Below are positions 16,829 to 25,227 of a stretch of DNA of 37,224 nt, one piece after another; within the stretch, counting starts at the first letter, position 1; every line of letters starts with the position of its first letter. A model generated the notes under the pieces. That model saw only the letters and a list, made by a program, of their open reading frames with translations, was not told where the DNA came from and did not search any database. Source of the DNA: Chlamydiales bacterium (lineage in GTDB: Bacteria; Chlamydiota; Chlamydiia; Chlamydiales; Simkaniaceae); NCBI GenBank assembly GCA_024233395.1, contig JACKPR010000007.1, forward strand, positions 1-37,224. The letters run 5' to 3'. The position numbers were made by a program, and so were the translations under genes.

Positions 16829-17620
16829 ATGAACACCCAAAAATTCATCTTCAATCTACTTATTTTCCTCTCTTTAGTTGCTTCAGCTTCGACCTATACG
16901 ATTACCATCTCTAATGAAGAGGCTCAAATTATTGGGGAAAAGATATGGAAAAATGAATGTGGAGGAAGTTTCGAAGGGTTAACTCATTGGAATAAAGGGG
17001 AGAGCTTTCCATCTTTAGGAATCGGCCATTTTATCTGGTATCCAAAAGATAAAAAAGAGCGCTTTCAAGAAACTTTTCCTGACTTACTCATTTTTCTTCA
17101 AGAATCTGGAGTCACACTACCAAGCTGGCTAAGTACAAACAAAGAGTGTCCTTGGAACTCTCAAGAAGAATTTTATCACGACATTCAAAGTCCTGAGATG
17201 AAAGCTTTGCGCCAATTTCTATTTGATACAAGACATCTTCAAGCTATTTTTATTGTTAACCGCTTGAATAAAGCATTTTCTAAAATCTTATCGCATTGCT
17301 CAGAAACAGAGCAGAAACAGATTACAGCGATTTATCAATGTTTATCAGAAGATACAAAAGGCTTATACGCTATCATCGACTATTTAAATTTTAAAGGGGA
17401 TGGAATCTCTTTAAATGAAACCTATAAAGGACAAGGTTGGGGCTTACTTCAAGTATTAAGAGGTATGCCTCCTTCTTCTAATGAACCTCTTGTTGATTTT
17501 GTGCAATCAGCTAAAATTGTCCTTGAGGAACGAGTTCAAAATTCCCCACCGGAAAGGAATGAAAAGAGATGGCTTAAAGGTTGGCATAATCGAATAGATA
17601 CTTACCTTGCACAAGATTAA
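16829..17620 (+). CDS. Exported protein of unknown function with T4-lysozyme-like motif
   Basis: A 263-residue protein with a signal peptide (about 1-20, SLVASAS). The mature N-terminus reads IGEKIWKNECGGSFEGL then SLGIGHFIWYP. Glu43 followed 21 residues later by GIGH (64-67) recalls the catalytic Glu and the T-I-G-I-G-H segment of T4-type lysozymes. Later conserved-looking blocks are DYLNFKGDG, GQGWGLLQVL and NSPPERNEKRWLKGWHNRI. I believe homologues are widespread in Gram-negative bacteria as uncharacterised exported proteins. A peptidoglycan-hydrolase-like fold is my inference; another activity is quite possible. There is no clear Shine-Dalgarno. Confidence 0.72.
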   Translation: MNTQKFIFNLLIFLSLVASASTYTITISNEEAQIIGEKIWKNECGGSFEGLTHWNKGESFPSLGIGHFIWYPKDKKERFQETFPDLLIFLQESGVTLPSWLSTNKECPWNSQEEFYHDIQSPEMKALRQFLFDTRHLQAIFIVNRLNKAFSKILSHCSETEQKQITAIYQCLSEDTKGLYAIIDYLNFKGDGISLNETYKGQGWGLLQVLRGMPPSSNEPLVDFVQSAKIVLEERVQNSPPERNEKRWLKGWHNRIDTYLAQD

Positions 17621-17703
17621 CAATCTATCTAAACCATCCCCCCTTATTACACTAAGGAAAAAGTTGTCAATAATCCCATTTGAGATTATGGGTAAAGAAA
17701 AGG

Positions 17704-18186
17704 ATGATGATGATGTATCAGTTTTTTGCAAAGTTAGGGTATAATAAACGCCAAGCTGAGTGGTTTCCTATTCTTATTGTGCGGATTTTTATAGGGGTTT
17801 TCTTTATCCTCTCAGGATTTTTTAAAATCTTTGACTCAAAACAACATGCAAATCTTCTTAAAACACTGAAGGATGCTCATATTCCCTTTTCTGAGTTTAA
17901 TGCTTACTTGGTTCCTTTTTTAGAGCTGCTTTGTGGGTTTTTAATCTTAGTGGGGTTGTTAACAACGATCGCCTCTTTTGTTCTTTTTGTGATTATGATC
18001 ATGGCTATCGTAACAGATCGAACAGCTAGTATTGCCCATCATGTGGGGATCATGTCTCTTGAAAACTTTCTTTATCTTCCAGAAGTTCTTTATGGACTGA
18101 TGTTCCTATGGCTCTTTTTTTCTGGGCCAGGAAAGGTCAGTATCGACTACAAATATGGAAAAAATAAGCGTCTAAAATCTTATTAA
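17704..18186 (+). CDS. DoxX family membrane protein
   Basis: About 160 residues with four membrane spans: VRIFIGVFFILSGFFKIFD, then YLVPFLELLCGFLILVGLLTTIASFVL, and VLYGLMFLWLFFSGPGKVSID at the end. The R-x-x-x-G-x-x-F-x-x-S-G-x-x-K motif in the first span and GPG-x-x-S-x-D at the C-terminus are characteristic of DoxX proteins, which take part in redox-linked membrane processes in some bacteria. Four consecutive ATG codons (17704-17715) follow the ribosome-binding AAAGAAAAGG, so any of them could be used; spacing favours the third or fourth. It is tail-to-tail with msrA, overlapping by 4 nt. Confidence 0.85.
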   Translation: MMMMYQFFAKLGYNKRQAEWFPILIVRIFIGVFFILSGFFKIFDSKQHANLLKTLKDAHIPFSEFNAYLVPFLELLCGFLILVGLLTTIASFVLFVIMIMAIVTDRTASIAHHVGIMSLENFLYLPEVLYGLMFLWLFFSGPGKVSIDYKYGKNKRLKSY

Positions 18187-18626
18187 TGCTTCTTAAAGTA
18201 TTTTTGATGATACTCTTCTGCTTCATAAAATGTTGTAGCAGGAAGAATTTGTGTTACAATCGGTTGATCATACTGGCTAGCGATTTTTTCTTTTGAAGCT
18301 TTTGCAATCTTTTCTTGCTCAGAAGAGTGAGTAAAAATAGCAGAACGATACTGCGTTCCTACATCGGGTCCCTGACGATTAACCGTTGTGGGATCATGAA
18401 TCTTCCAAAAAATCTTTAAAAGTTCTTCGTAAGAAATTTTTTTAGGGTCAAAAAGAATTTCTACAACTTCCGCATGCCCTGTATCACCAGAACAAACATT
18501 TTTATAGGTAGGATTAGGCTTATTTCCCCCAGCATAACCCACGCGTGTTGAATCGACTCCTTTGACACCATCAAAAGCCTCTTCAACCCCCCAAAAACAA
18601 CCTGCTGCAAATGTCGCCTTTTCCAT
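18183..18626 (-). CDS. msrA: Peptide-methionine (S)-S-oxide reductase MsrA
   Basis: A 147-residue protein starting at the ATG at 18626 (a GTG three codons upstream is less likely). The active-site motif is GCFWGVE with catalytic Cys10, close behind the N-terminus as in all MsrA. Also present are RVGYAGG, GHAEVVEI, DP-x-x-x-NRQGPDVGTQYRS and the terminal EAEEYHQKYF. MsrA reduces methionine S-sulfoxide in oxidised proteins, using thioredoxin. There is no export signal, so it acts in the cytoplasm. Its 5' end overlaps the divergent SLC12-type gene if that gene uses its ATG at 18611. Confidence 0.96.
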   Translation of the reverse strand: MEKATFAAGCFWGVEEAFDGVKGVDSTRVGYAGGNKPNPTYKNVCSGDTGHAEVVEILFDPKKISYEELLKIFWKIHDPTTVNRQGPDVGTQYRSAIFTHSSEQEKIAKASKEKIASQYDQPIVTQILPATTFYEAEEYHQKYFKKH

Positions 18627-20887
18627 ATTCAACACTTTTTGATATACTAGAACTCAAGATATTAAAAAAATGGTTTGTGACTTTGCTGCAACTCATTAAG
18701 AGACCTTTTAACACTTGGTTTCCTGCAAGGGGAGAAGGAAAAGCCGAAGGACTTGGGACTTTTTCTGGAGTCTATTTACCCAGTGTCCTTCAAATGCTTG
18801 GCGTGATTCTTTTTATGCGCCTGGGCTGGATCACTGGGCATATTGGCCTTCCTAAGATGACCCTTATCATCATGATGTCATCATCGATCCTCTTTTTAAC
18901 GGGGCTTTCCATGACTTCGATTGTGACCAATATGAAGGTAGGATCTGGAGGATCATATTATATTATCTCAAGATCTCTAGGTGTTGAATTTGGAAGTGCG
19001 ATTGGAATTCTTTTAACCCTCTCCCAACTGACAACAATCGCCGTCTGTGTTTCTGGATTTGCTCTTTCCCTTCAAGAACTCATTCCTCATTTATCTTTGA
19101 CCTTTTTAGAGCTCTGCACTTTAGCTGGCCTTGCGATTGTTGCCTTATTCCCCGTCGATTTTGCCCTTAAAACCCAAGGGCTCATTTTTTGTGTTGTCCT
19201 TGCAGCCATCATCTCTGTATTTATGGGAGGGGGCTCTCAAATCCCCGAAACAGTTACCGCTCTTCCCTCAACGACAACCATTACTTTTTGGGCAGCTTTT
19301 GCTCTCTTTTTCCCTGCAACAACGGGAATTGAATCGGGAATGGCAATGTCTGGAGATCTAAAAAACCCTTCACGATCTCTTGCTATTGGAACCATGGCAG
19401 CCGTTGTAACCGCTTATATCGCTTATGCCTCTCTATCGGTCTTCCTTTCATTTCAAGTCCCTGGATCTCTTTTAAGGTCCCATCCTATGATCATCTATTA
19501 TGTTTCTAAAATCAGCCTTCTCTTTATTTTAGGTGTATGGGGTGGAACTCTTTCAAGTGCTCTTGGGAGTATGATTACTGCACCTAGAACATTATATTCT
19601 CTTGCAAAAGACAAAATCCTCCCTTCATTCTTTTCAAAAAGCCCCTTAGCTCCAGGTGTTCTGATCATCTGTTTGGCAACTTTTTTGACCCTTTTCACCG
19701 ATATGAACCATTTGCTTCCCATTTTATCGATGGTTTGCTTGATGACCTATGGACTATTAAACTTCGTCGCCTTTTTTGAATCGTTTATCCAAAATCCCAG
19801 CTGGCGTCCTTTATTTAAGACTCCAATGATGGTCTCTCTAATAGGAACGATCGCTTGTTTGGTTAGTATGTTTATGATCAATGCTGGATGGGCCTTTATC
19901 ATCGTAATGGCTGTCATTGCATTGGGCTTTTGGACAACAAAACGAAAACTTAAAGGAAATTGGGATGATATCCGTTACAGCATCTTTTCCTTTTTTGCAT
20001 CTACAGCAACAAATAAGCTTGTTCATATTAAGAAAAATCCTCGTAGCTGGCGCCCAAATATCTTAGCAATCATCGATCCAGAACTTAAAGACTCCCAAGT
20101 GATCAATTTTGCCCATGCACTTAATCAGTCCAAGGGATTTTTAACCTATGGAGCAACGTTAGAAAACGCTGAAAAATTAGAAGTGACTCAAACCACATTT
20201 GAAGAATATTTTCATAAGAGGGACATCTCTTGTTTTTTCCATATCAATGCACACGAAACTTCAACACTAGGAACCCATAACATTGTTCAAAACTATGGAT
20301 TAGGTCCCCTTCAGCCAAATACGATCATTTTGAAACCTCCCGCTGAAAACTTTGGAGCTTTTTGTGAATTGATTAAAGCCTCATATGAGCTTCAGAAAAA
20401 CCTCATCATCATCAAGAGTGATCCTACAAATTCAGCTCTCTCTATTGAGACAAAAGATAAACATATCGATCTTTGGTGGGGAGGTCAATATCATTCGAAT
20501 TTTGAGCTTTCATTAGCCCTTTCTCATATTCTTCAATCGGGGAAAATGTGGCCAGAAGCAGCAATTACGATTAAAACGTTAGTCAAAAATGAAGCTGCCC
20601 GTCTCCACATGTCAAAACTCTTTGAAAAATATCATTCCGTTTTACGCTTTAAAAATCTCCGCTTTAAACCCTATATCGATGCAACAACAGACTTTTATGG
20701 CCATATTTCCGAGTATTCAACTGATGCTGATTTAACCTTTTTAGGGCTTCGAGCTCCCCTGCCTAATGAACCGATTTCCAATTACCAAAGCTATTACAAT
20801 ACCCTAATGAAGAAAACGAAAGGTATCAAAAGTGTTGCTTATGTTCTTGCAGGAGAAAAATTGAATTTTCAAAGGATTTTTGAATGA
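18611..20887 (+). CDS. SLC12-type (Na-K-Cl cotransporter-like) APC-superfamily permease
   Basis: A 758-residue protein (or 736 from GTG 18677). After a charged N-terminus comes GTFSGVYLPSVLQMLGVILF (about 49-68), the start of the SLC12 fold, then about 12 spans. MKVGSGGSYYIISRSLGVEFG lies in the TM3 region and FFPATTGIESGMAMSGDLKNP is a strong SLC12 marker. The C-terminal 280 residues are soluble (NILAIIDPELKDSQVINFA onward), as in cation-chloride cotransporters. It is likely an inner-membrane ion or amino-acid symporter. The ATG at 18611 lies inside divergent msrA and has no ribosome-binding site, so the start is uncertain. It is coupled by ATGA to the next gene. Confidence 0.85.
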   Translation: MSPFPYSTLFDILELKILKKWFVTLLQLIKRPFNTWFPARGEGKAEGLGTFSGVYLPSVLQMLGVILFMRLGWITGHIGLPKMTLIIMMSSSILFLTGLSMTSIVTNMKVGSGGSYYIISRSLGVEFGSAIGILLTLSQLTTIAVCVSGFALSLQELIPHLSLTFLELCTLAGLAIVALFPVDFALKTQGLIFCVVLAAIISVFMGGGSQIPETVTALPSTTTITFWAAFALFFPATTGIESGMAMSGDLKNPSRSLAIGTMAAVVTAYIAYASLSVFLSFQVPGSLLRSHPMIIYYVSKISLLFILGVWGGTLSSALGSMITAPRTLYSLAKDKILPSFFSKSPLAPGVLIICLATFLTLFTDMNHLLPILSMVCLMTYGLLNFVAFFESFIQNPSWRPLFKTPMMVSLIGTIACLVSMFMINAGWAFIIVMAVIALGFWTTKRKLKGNWDDIRYSIFSFFASTATNKLVHIKKNPRSWRPNILAIIDPELKDSQVINFAHALNQSKGFLTYGATLENAEKLEVTQTTFEEYFHKRDISCFFHINAHETSTLGTHNIVQNYGLGPLQPNTIILKPPAENFGAFCELIKASYELQKNLIIIKSDPTNSALSIETKDKHIDLWWGGQYHSNFELSLALSHILQSGKMWPEAAITIKTLVKNEAARLHMSKLFEKYHSVLRFKNLRFKPYIDATTDFYGHISEYSTDADLTFLGLRAPLPNEPISNYQSYYNTLMKKTKGIKSVAYVLAGEKLNFQRIFE
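18620..18648 (+). promoter_or_regulatory. Weak candidate promoter of the SLC12-type permease operon
   Basis: TTTCCA (18620-18625), 17 bases, TATACT (18643-18648). If used, transcription would begin near 18655, downstream of the ATG at 18611, and the permease would have to start at GTG 18677 or later. The -35 match is poor. Confidence 0.22.
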
Positions 20888-21603
20888 GAATCCTAGTGTA
20901 TGCTGGTGAAGGTGTCAGCACCTTTTCTCTATCTGAAACCTTGAGAACCTTAAGAAAAGTTTCGAAGCAAGTCGAAGTCGTTGACCATGTTTTTTTAAAA
21001 GAAAAAGAATGGGAGAAAGAGACAAAGCTCATTGTTTTCCCGGGAGGGCGCGATATCCCCTATGACCGTAATCTTAGAGGAAAGGGAACTGCAAAAATCC
21101 GAAACTTTGTTGAAGAGGGAGGAAGTTACCTTGGAATTTGCGCTGGAGCCTACTTCGGTGCTGATGAGATTATTTTTGAAAAGGGAACAGCTCTTGAAGT
21201 TCATGAGAACCGAGATTTAAAATTCTTCCCCGGCACTGCATTTGGAACCCTTTATCCTCATACTAACTTTTCTTATGACTCTGAAAAAGGAACGCACCCT
21301 GCAGAAATCTCTTTTGAAGGAAAAGCTCTTTACCTCTACTACAACGGAGGGTGTGCATTTAAAGAGGCTCAAAAATACCCCGATGTTAAAATCTTAGCAT
21401 CCTATCTAGATGTTCAAAATCATCCTGCAATCATTCATTGTACAGTGGGAAAAGGAAATGTAATCCTTTCAGGAGTTCATTTTGAGATAAGCCCTACCTC
21501 CCTAAAAAAACAAGGATCGCCCCCCCTATTGATTGAAAAGATAAAAGAATCAGATGAAAAACGGAAAAACCTTATCAGCGCTATTCTTAGCTATTTGATA
21601 TGA
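20884..21603 (+). CDS. Biotin-protein-ligase N-terminal-domain (BPL_N) amidotransferase-like protein
   Basis: A 239-residue protein beginning MRILVYAGEGVS, with IVFPGGRDIPYDRNL (about 50-64) and the nucleophile elbow GICAGAYFGA (Cys86). LYYNGGCAF and GVHFEISP follow. These are the marks of the BPL_N domain, a class I glutamine-amidotransferase-like fold fused to biotin ligase in fungi but found alone in bacteria. No biotin-ligase catalytic domain is present. Its role in bacteria is not established. ATGA overlaps join it to the permease before and the MFS gene after; bioY lies nearby on the other strand. Confidence 0.87.
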   Translation: MRILVYAGEGVSTFSLSETLRTLRKVSKQVEVVDHVFLKEKEWEKETKLIVFPGGRDIPYDRNLRGKGTAKIRNFVEEGGSYLGICAGAYFGADEIIFEKGTALEVHENRDLKFFPGTAFGTLYPHTNFSYDSEKGTHPAEISFEGKALYLYYNGGCAFKEAQKYPDVKILASYLDVQNHPAIIHCTVGKGNVILSGVHFEISPTSLKKQGSPPLLIEKIKESDEKRKNLISAILSYLI

Positions 21604-22856
21604 AAAAGTTTTGGGTAAACTTTACAGCTGCTAGTATTGGCAACTTATTCGAACATTACGATAAAGCCCTTTTTGCTTTCCTAGCCCCCTTTCTTGCTCC
21701 CCTTTTTTTTCACAACTCTAGCCCAATTACAGCCCTTATTCTTACCTATGCCATCATGCCACTCGGTCTTTTTTCGCGCCCGCTGGGCTCACTCATCTTT
21801 GGAAGAATTGGAGATCGAAGAGGGAGAAAAAAAGCCTTAATCTTTACCCTACTTGGAATGGCTATCACTACAACTTTAATGGGATCAATTCCTACTTATG
21901 AAAAGATTGGGTATCTTGCTCCTATCCTTTTAGCTTTAGGACGTCTTTTTCAAAACTTCTTTGCTTCCGGGGAAACCACAGGCGGAACACTTTTGGTATT
22001 AGAATCTTGTCCTGAAAAAAAGCGGGGATTGATCAATGGACTCTATGGATGTTCGACAATTCTCGGAACACTTCTTGCTTCTCTTAGTGTCACGATTCTC
22101 AGCCTCCAAGGGTCGATTGAAACGAGTTGGCGCATTCTCTATTGGATTGGAGGAATAACAGGGGGTGTTGGGCTTTTGATGCGCACCTATACTGAAGAAG
22201 AAGTTATATCTCCTAAAGAACACGTTCCCGTCTTTCCTCTTCTTTGGAAATATCGGGTCCCTTTTTTGGTGATTGCACTGACTTCAGGCCTGTCCTACGC
22301 AAACTATTACATGTTAACCTCTCTTTTAAATGGCTACCTTCCTCTCGTTAGCACCATTTCAAAACCAGAAGCGATGGAAGTCAATACTCTTATTCTTGGA
22401 TTTGACTTTTTAATCCTTCCTTTAGGAGGAATTTTAGCCCTTTATTTTTCCAAAGAAAAACTTCTCTACTTCTTTGGAGGCCTCCTTGTGATCCTAGCTT
22501 TTCCCCTCTATTCTGCCCTTTCAGGAGCGACACTATTAACGGCAACTATTATCCGCTTGATCCTTGTAATCATTGGCGTAGGATTCTCCGTTGTCCTTGC
22601 TCCCTTTTACCAAGATTTAATCCCAAGAGAAAGCCGTTTTACGTTGATTGCTTTTGGAAACGCGATTGGATCTCAACTTCTCGGAACGAGCGCCTGTACC
22701 TTAAGTTTTTGGCTGTTTAAACAAACCGGCTCTGTCGGCTCCCCAGCCCTCTATCTAATCGGACTAGGAGTTTTAACCCTTCTCAGCGTGCGCTATGCTC
22801 AAAGTCTTCAACGTTTCAGCGCCCCCGTTTTGGATAAACGAATCGAAAGAGGATAA
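21600..22856 (+). CDS. MFS transporter, metabolite:H+ symporter (ProP/KgtP-like) subfamily
   Basis: A 418-residue protein with 12 predicted spans. Markers of the MHS subfamily are GNLFEHYDKALFAFLAPFLAP near the N-terminus, RPLGSLIFGRIGDRRGRKKAL (about 60-80) and GRLFQNFFASGETTGG (about 117-132). Known relatives import osmolytes, dicarboxylates or other small organic ions with protons; the substrate here is unknown. Four nucleotides overlap the BPL_N gene (ATGA), so the operon couples permease, amidotransferase and transporter. Its 3' end overlaps the convergent Nudix gene by 84 nt. Confidence 0.88.
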   Translation: MKKFWVNFTAASIGNLFEHYDKALFAFLAPFLAPLFFHNSSPITALILTYAIMPLGLFSRPLGSLIFGRIGDRRGRKKALIFTLLGMAITTTLMGSIPTYEKIGYLAPILLALGRLFQNFFASGETTGGTLLVLESCPEKKRGLINGLYGCSTILGTLLASLSVTILSLQGSIETSWRILYWIGGITGGVGLLMRTYTEEEVISPKEHVPVFPLLWKYRVPFLVIALTSGLSYANYYMLTSLLNGYLPLVSTISKPEAMEVNTLILGFDFLILPLGGILALYFSKEKLLYFFGGLLVILAFPLYSALSGATLLTATIIRLILVIIGVGFSVVLAPFYQDLIPRESRFTLIAFGNAIGSQLLGTSACTLSFWLFKQTGSVGSPALYLIGLGVLTLLSVRYAQSLQRFSAPVLDKRIERG

Positions 22857-23234
22857 CAGAGGAGATGGAAGGTGATCGATATCAAACCATTCCCATCCAG
22901 CGCATTTTTCAGGCTCTAAACATTGCAGAGTCCCTTCAAATTCAGGGATAAACACATACAGCGTGACATAGTGTTGGTTTTTGGGAGCAATAAGATTGTT
23001 TGTATAAGGACCAGGAATCAATGTTTTTGCAATAAGTGAAGTTTCTTCAAGAAGCTCACGTGTAGCACATGCTTCAATAGACTCCCCATATTCAAGGTGG
23101 CCCCCAGGGGGGGCCCATCTTGCATCACCGATCTTGCCGATCCGTTTGCCTAAAAGAATTTGTCCACTTTTAATGACTACGGCAGCTAGTCCGACTCGAG
23201 GACGTTTTTCTATCTCTTTTTGAAGCGAATCCAA
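22773..23234 (-). CDS. Nudix hydrolase, NUDT15/MutT-like
   Basis: A 153-residue protein. The Nudix box runs from Gly45 (GGHLEYGESIEACATRELL, then EETSL), with the metal-binding REUxEE present; Ser66 stands where Gly is usual. RVGLAAVVIKSGQILLGKR at the start and WAPPGGHLEYGES resemble NUDT15-type nucleotide hydrolases that remove damaged or unwanted NTPs. The start must be the TTG at 23234, because no other start codon precedes the first strand. It overlaps bioY by 25 nt upstream and, on the opposite strand, the MFS gene by 84 nt. Confidence 0.88.
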   Translation of the reverse strand: MDSLQKEIEKRPRVGLAAVVIKSGQILLGKRIGKIGDARWAPPGGHLEYGESIEACATRELLEETSLIAKTLIPGPYTNNLIAPKNQHYVTLYVFIPEFEGTLQCLEPEKCAGWEWFDIDHLPSPLLSSFDSFIQNGGAETLKTLSIAHAEKG

Positions 23235-23773
23235 AGGCCACCAAGTCCCGCTGCCATTAATAGTTTCACTCCAGCAAGTGGAAGAAATGGAAGCAACCCA
23301 ACCATGAGACTTTGCTCAAAACTTAAGATCCTTGTTAAGCCAGCAACACCTAAAGTATAGATGATCATTTGTCCGACTAAAATGCTCCCCATAATCCAAA
23401 GAGAAGAGGGGTTTTCTTTAGCATTAACCATTTTTCCAATCACATAGGATGCAATAGGAAATCCAACCAAATAACCTGCTGAAGGAAGGGCAAACCACAA
23501 GCTATTAGAGACTCCTCCAGCAAGAAATGGAAGACCAAGTGTAATAAAACCTAGATAAAGAAGAGTACTATAAGAAGCTTTTCTTCCTCCTTGACCAATC
23601 GCTAATAGGAAAATCCCTAAGGTTTGAAGCGTCATGGGAACGGGATAAAGAGGAATAGTGACCTGTGATAAAGCTGCAAGGAATAAACTTCCTAGAACAA
23701 CTTGAGTCATGGTCCAAGCATGAGACTTGGTTTTTTCCGAAAAAGCCGGTGTTGATTCAACTAAAACTTCCAT
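23210..23773 (-). CDS. bioY: Biotin transporter BioY
   Basis: About 187 residues with six spans, matching the ECF-type substrate-binding protein BioY. QVTIPLYPVPMTLQTLGIFL (about 34-53) is the conserved signature, followed by LLYLGFITLGLPFLAGG and SAGYLVGFPIASYVIG. The ATG at 23773 is chosen because AGGAGG lies 6 nt upstream; an in-frame extension to 23800 lacks such a site. BioY can import biotin alone or with an energy-coupling module; no EcfA/EcfT genes are in the window. It lies between rimO and the Nudix gene. A perfect palindrome sits just upstream and may control it. Confidence 0.94.
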   Translation of the reverse strand: MEVLVESTPAFSEKTKSHAWTMTQVVLGSLFLAALSQVTIPLYPVPMTLQTLGIFLLAIGQGGRKASYSTLLYLGFITLGLPFLAGGVSNSLWFALPSAGYLVGFPIASYVIGKMVNAKENPSSLWIMGSILVGQMIIYTLGVAGLTRILSFEQSLMVGLLPFLPLAGVKLLMAAGLGGLWIRFKKR

Positions 23774-23787
23774 TATACACCTCCTGA

Positions 23788-23805
23788 AATAAGTGTTCAC
23801 TTATT
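23788..23805. promoter_or_regulatory. Perfect 8-2-8 palindrome upstream of bioY (candidate operator)
   Basis: AATAAGTGTTCACTTATT is a perfect inverted repeat centred at 23796.5. It sits immediately upstream of the bioY ribosome-binding site and spans the rimO stop codon (23797-23799). It fits a dimeric repressor site for biotin control. It does not match the BirA or BioR boxes I know. Confidence 0.4.
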
Positions 23806-25227
23806 ATGATTTTTTAATTCTTTTTTAGCAACTAACCCTACTAAATCATAGTCAAGGGCTTCAGTAATTTTTACGGGATAACGTTTTCCGAAAGCATCCA
23901 CTCCTGAAGTATCATTGATGATAACGATCCCATCAATTTCTGGACATTGTCCACGCGTGCGTCCAACCATTAGAAGGGGGGACTCTGGATGGTAACCCTC
24001 TATAACCACTTCGAGTATTTGCCCCACTTTCTTCTTGAGAAGGCGACGGACCACTTTCTTTTGAGCTTTTGCTAACTGTTTTTCCCTTTTAGCTTTGACC
24101 TCTTCTGAAATCTGGTTGGGAAGATTTGCGGCATAACTTCCTGGCTCATTGGAATATTTAAAAATCCCGACGTTATCGATGGGATATTTTTCAACAAATT
24201 CTAGAAGCTCTTCAAATTGCTTTTCTGTTTCTCCAGGAAACCCAACAATCAAACTGGTTCGAATCGTAATTTCTGGAATTTCTAAGCGGAGCCATTCAAG
24301 TGACCGAATAATCGCTTCTTTAGAAGTTGCACGGTGCATAGCCTTTAACATTTCATTATTCACATGCTGAATGGGCATGTCGAGATAAGGACAAATACGA
24401 GGATCGCTTTTCATGAGTTTAACAAGAGAATGAGTAATTTCATCAGGATATAGATAAAGCAGTCGCAGCCAAAAATCCCCTTCTTCTTGGAGGAGAGTTT
24501 CTAATACTTTAATGAGTCCATCAGATCTCTTATAACCTTGATCTTTTCCCCAATCTCCAAGATCTTGCGCAATCAAAATGATCTCATGAACCCCTTGATC
24601 ACGAAGGGTCCGAAATTCTTTTACAATCTGCTCAAGAGATTTACTCTTCAGAGGCCCCTTAATTTGAGGAATAATGCAATAAGCGCAACGTTTCTTACAT
24701 CCTTCAGCAATTTTCAAATATGCATAATGAGGCGGCGTGGAAATTTGACGAGGAACTTCTCCTGCTTCTAAGTAGCTTTTAGCTGAAGTAATGGCACTCC
24801 CCTGCTCTTTTGCTTGAATCGCAGTTAAAATCCCTTCGACATCCCCTGAACCTAGTAAGTAATCAATATCGGGAAAATGCTTTTTGATGAGACCAGCATG
24901 GGATTGAACCATACATCCTGTAACGATAATCTTTGCTCCCTCTTTTCTTTCCTCATACATTTCCTCAATGGTTGCTAAGGATTCATCGCGGGCAGCTTCT
25001 AAGAAACCGCAAGTATTGATAATAATATAATCAGCTTCCTCTATAGCGTCGGTAGGCTCATACCCAGCTTTCAGGAGAATACCCAACATTACCTCTGTGT
25101 CGACCCGATTTCTCGGACACCCCAAGCTGATGAAAAGAAGTTTGTTTCCCCCATGTCTGAAGGTTGGTGGAGCAACCTTCACCTTTTCTTTTTTTGGGGT
25201 GTCATTTGGATACATTTTTAAGTTCAT
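23797..25227 (-). CDS. rimO: Ribosomal protein S12 methylthiotransferase RimO
   Basis: A 476-residue radical-SAM enzyme that methylthiolates Asp of ribosomal protein S12. The N-terminal UPF0004 domain holds cluster-binding Cys37 (SLGCPRNRVDTEVMLG, the RimO-specific form), Cys73 (NTCGFLEAA) and Cys105. The radical-SAM motif CKKRCAYCIIP holds Cys177, Cys181 and Cys184. A TRAM domain forms the C-terminus (VGQILEVVIEGYHPESPLLMVGR). RNRVDTE distinguishes it from MiaB. The N-terminal extension of about 28 residues before the first strand is somewhat long; a second ATG (25215) is possible. The start codon lies within a perfect inverted repeat. Confidence 0.95.
   Translation of the reverse strand: MNLKMYPNDTPKKEKVKVAPPTFRHGGNKLLFISLGCPRNRVDTEVMLGILLKAGYEPTDAIEEADYIIINTCGFLEAARDESLATIEEMYEERKEGAKIIVTGCMVQSHAGLIKKHFPDIDYLLGSGDVEGILTAIQAKEQGSAITSAKSYLEAGEVPRQISTPPHYAYLKIAEGCKKRCAYCIIPQIKGPLKSKSLEQIVKEFRTLRDQGVHEIILIAQDLGDWGKDQGYKRSDGLIKVLETLLQEEGDFWLRLLYLYPDEITHSLVKLMKSDPRICPYLDMPIQHVNNEMLKAMHRATSKEAIIRSLEWLRLEIPEITIRTSLIVGFPGETEKQFEELLEFVEKYPIDNVGIFKYSNEPGSYAANLPNQISEEVKAKREKQLAKAQKKVVRRLLKKKVGQILEVVIEGYHPESPLLMVGRTRGQCPEIDGIVIINDTSGVDAFGKRYPVKITEALDYDLVGLVAKKELKNHNK

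Noticed and set aside
23788..23805. BirA- or BioR-type operator
   Set aside because: The sequence does not match the BioR TTATnnATAA box, and the spacing is far too short for BirA half-sites, so only a generic palindrome was reported.
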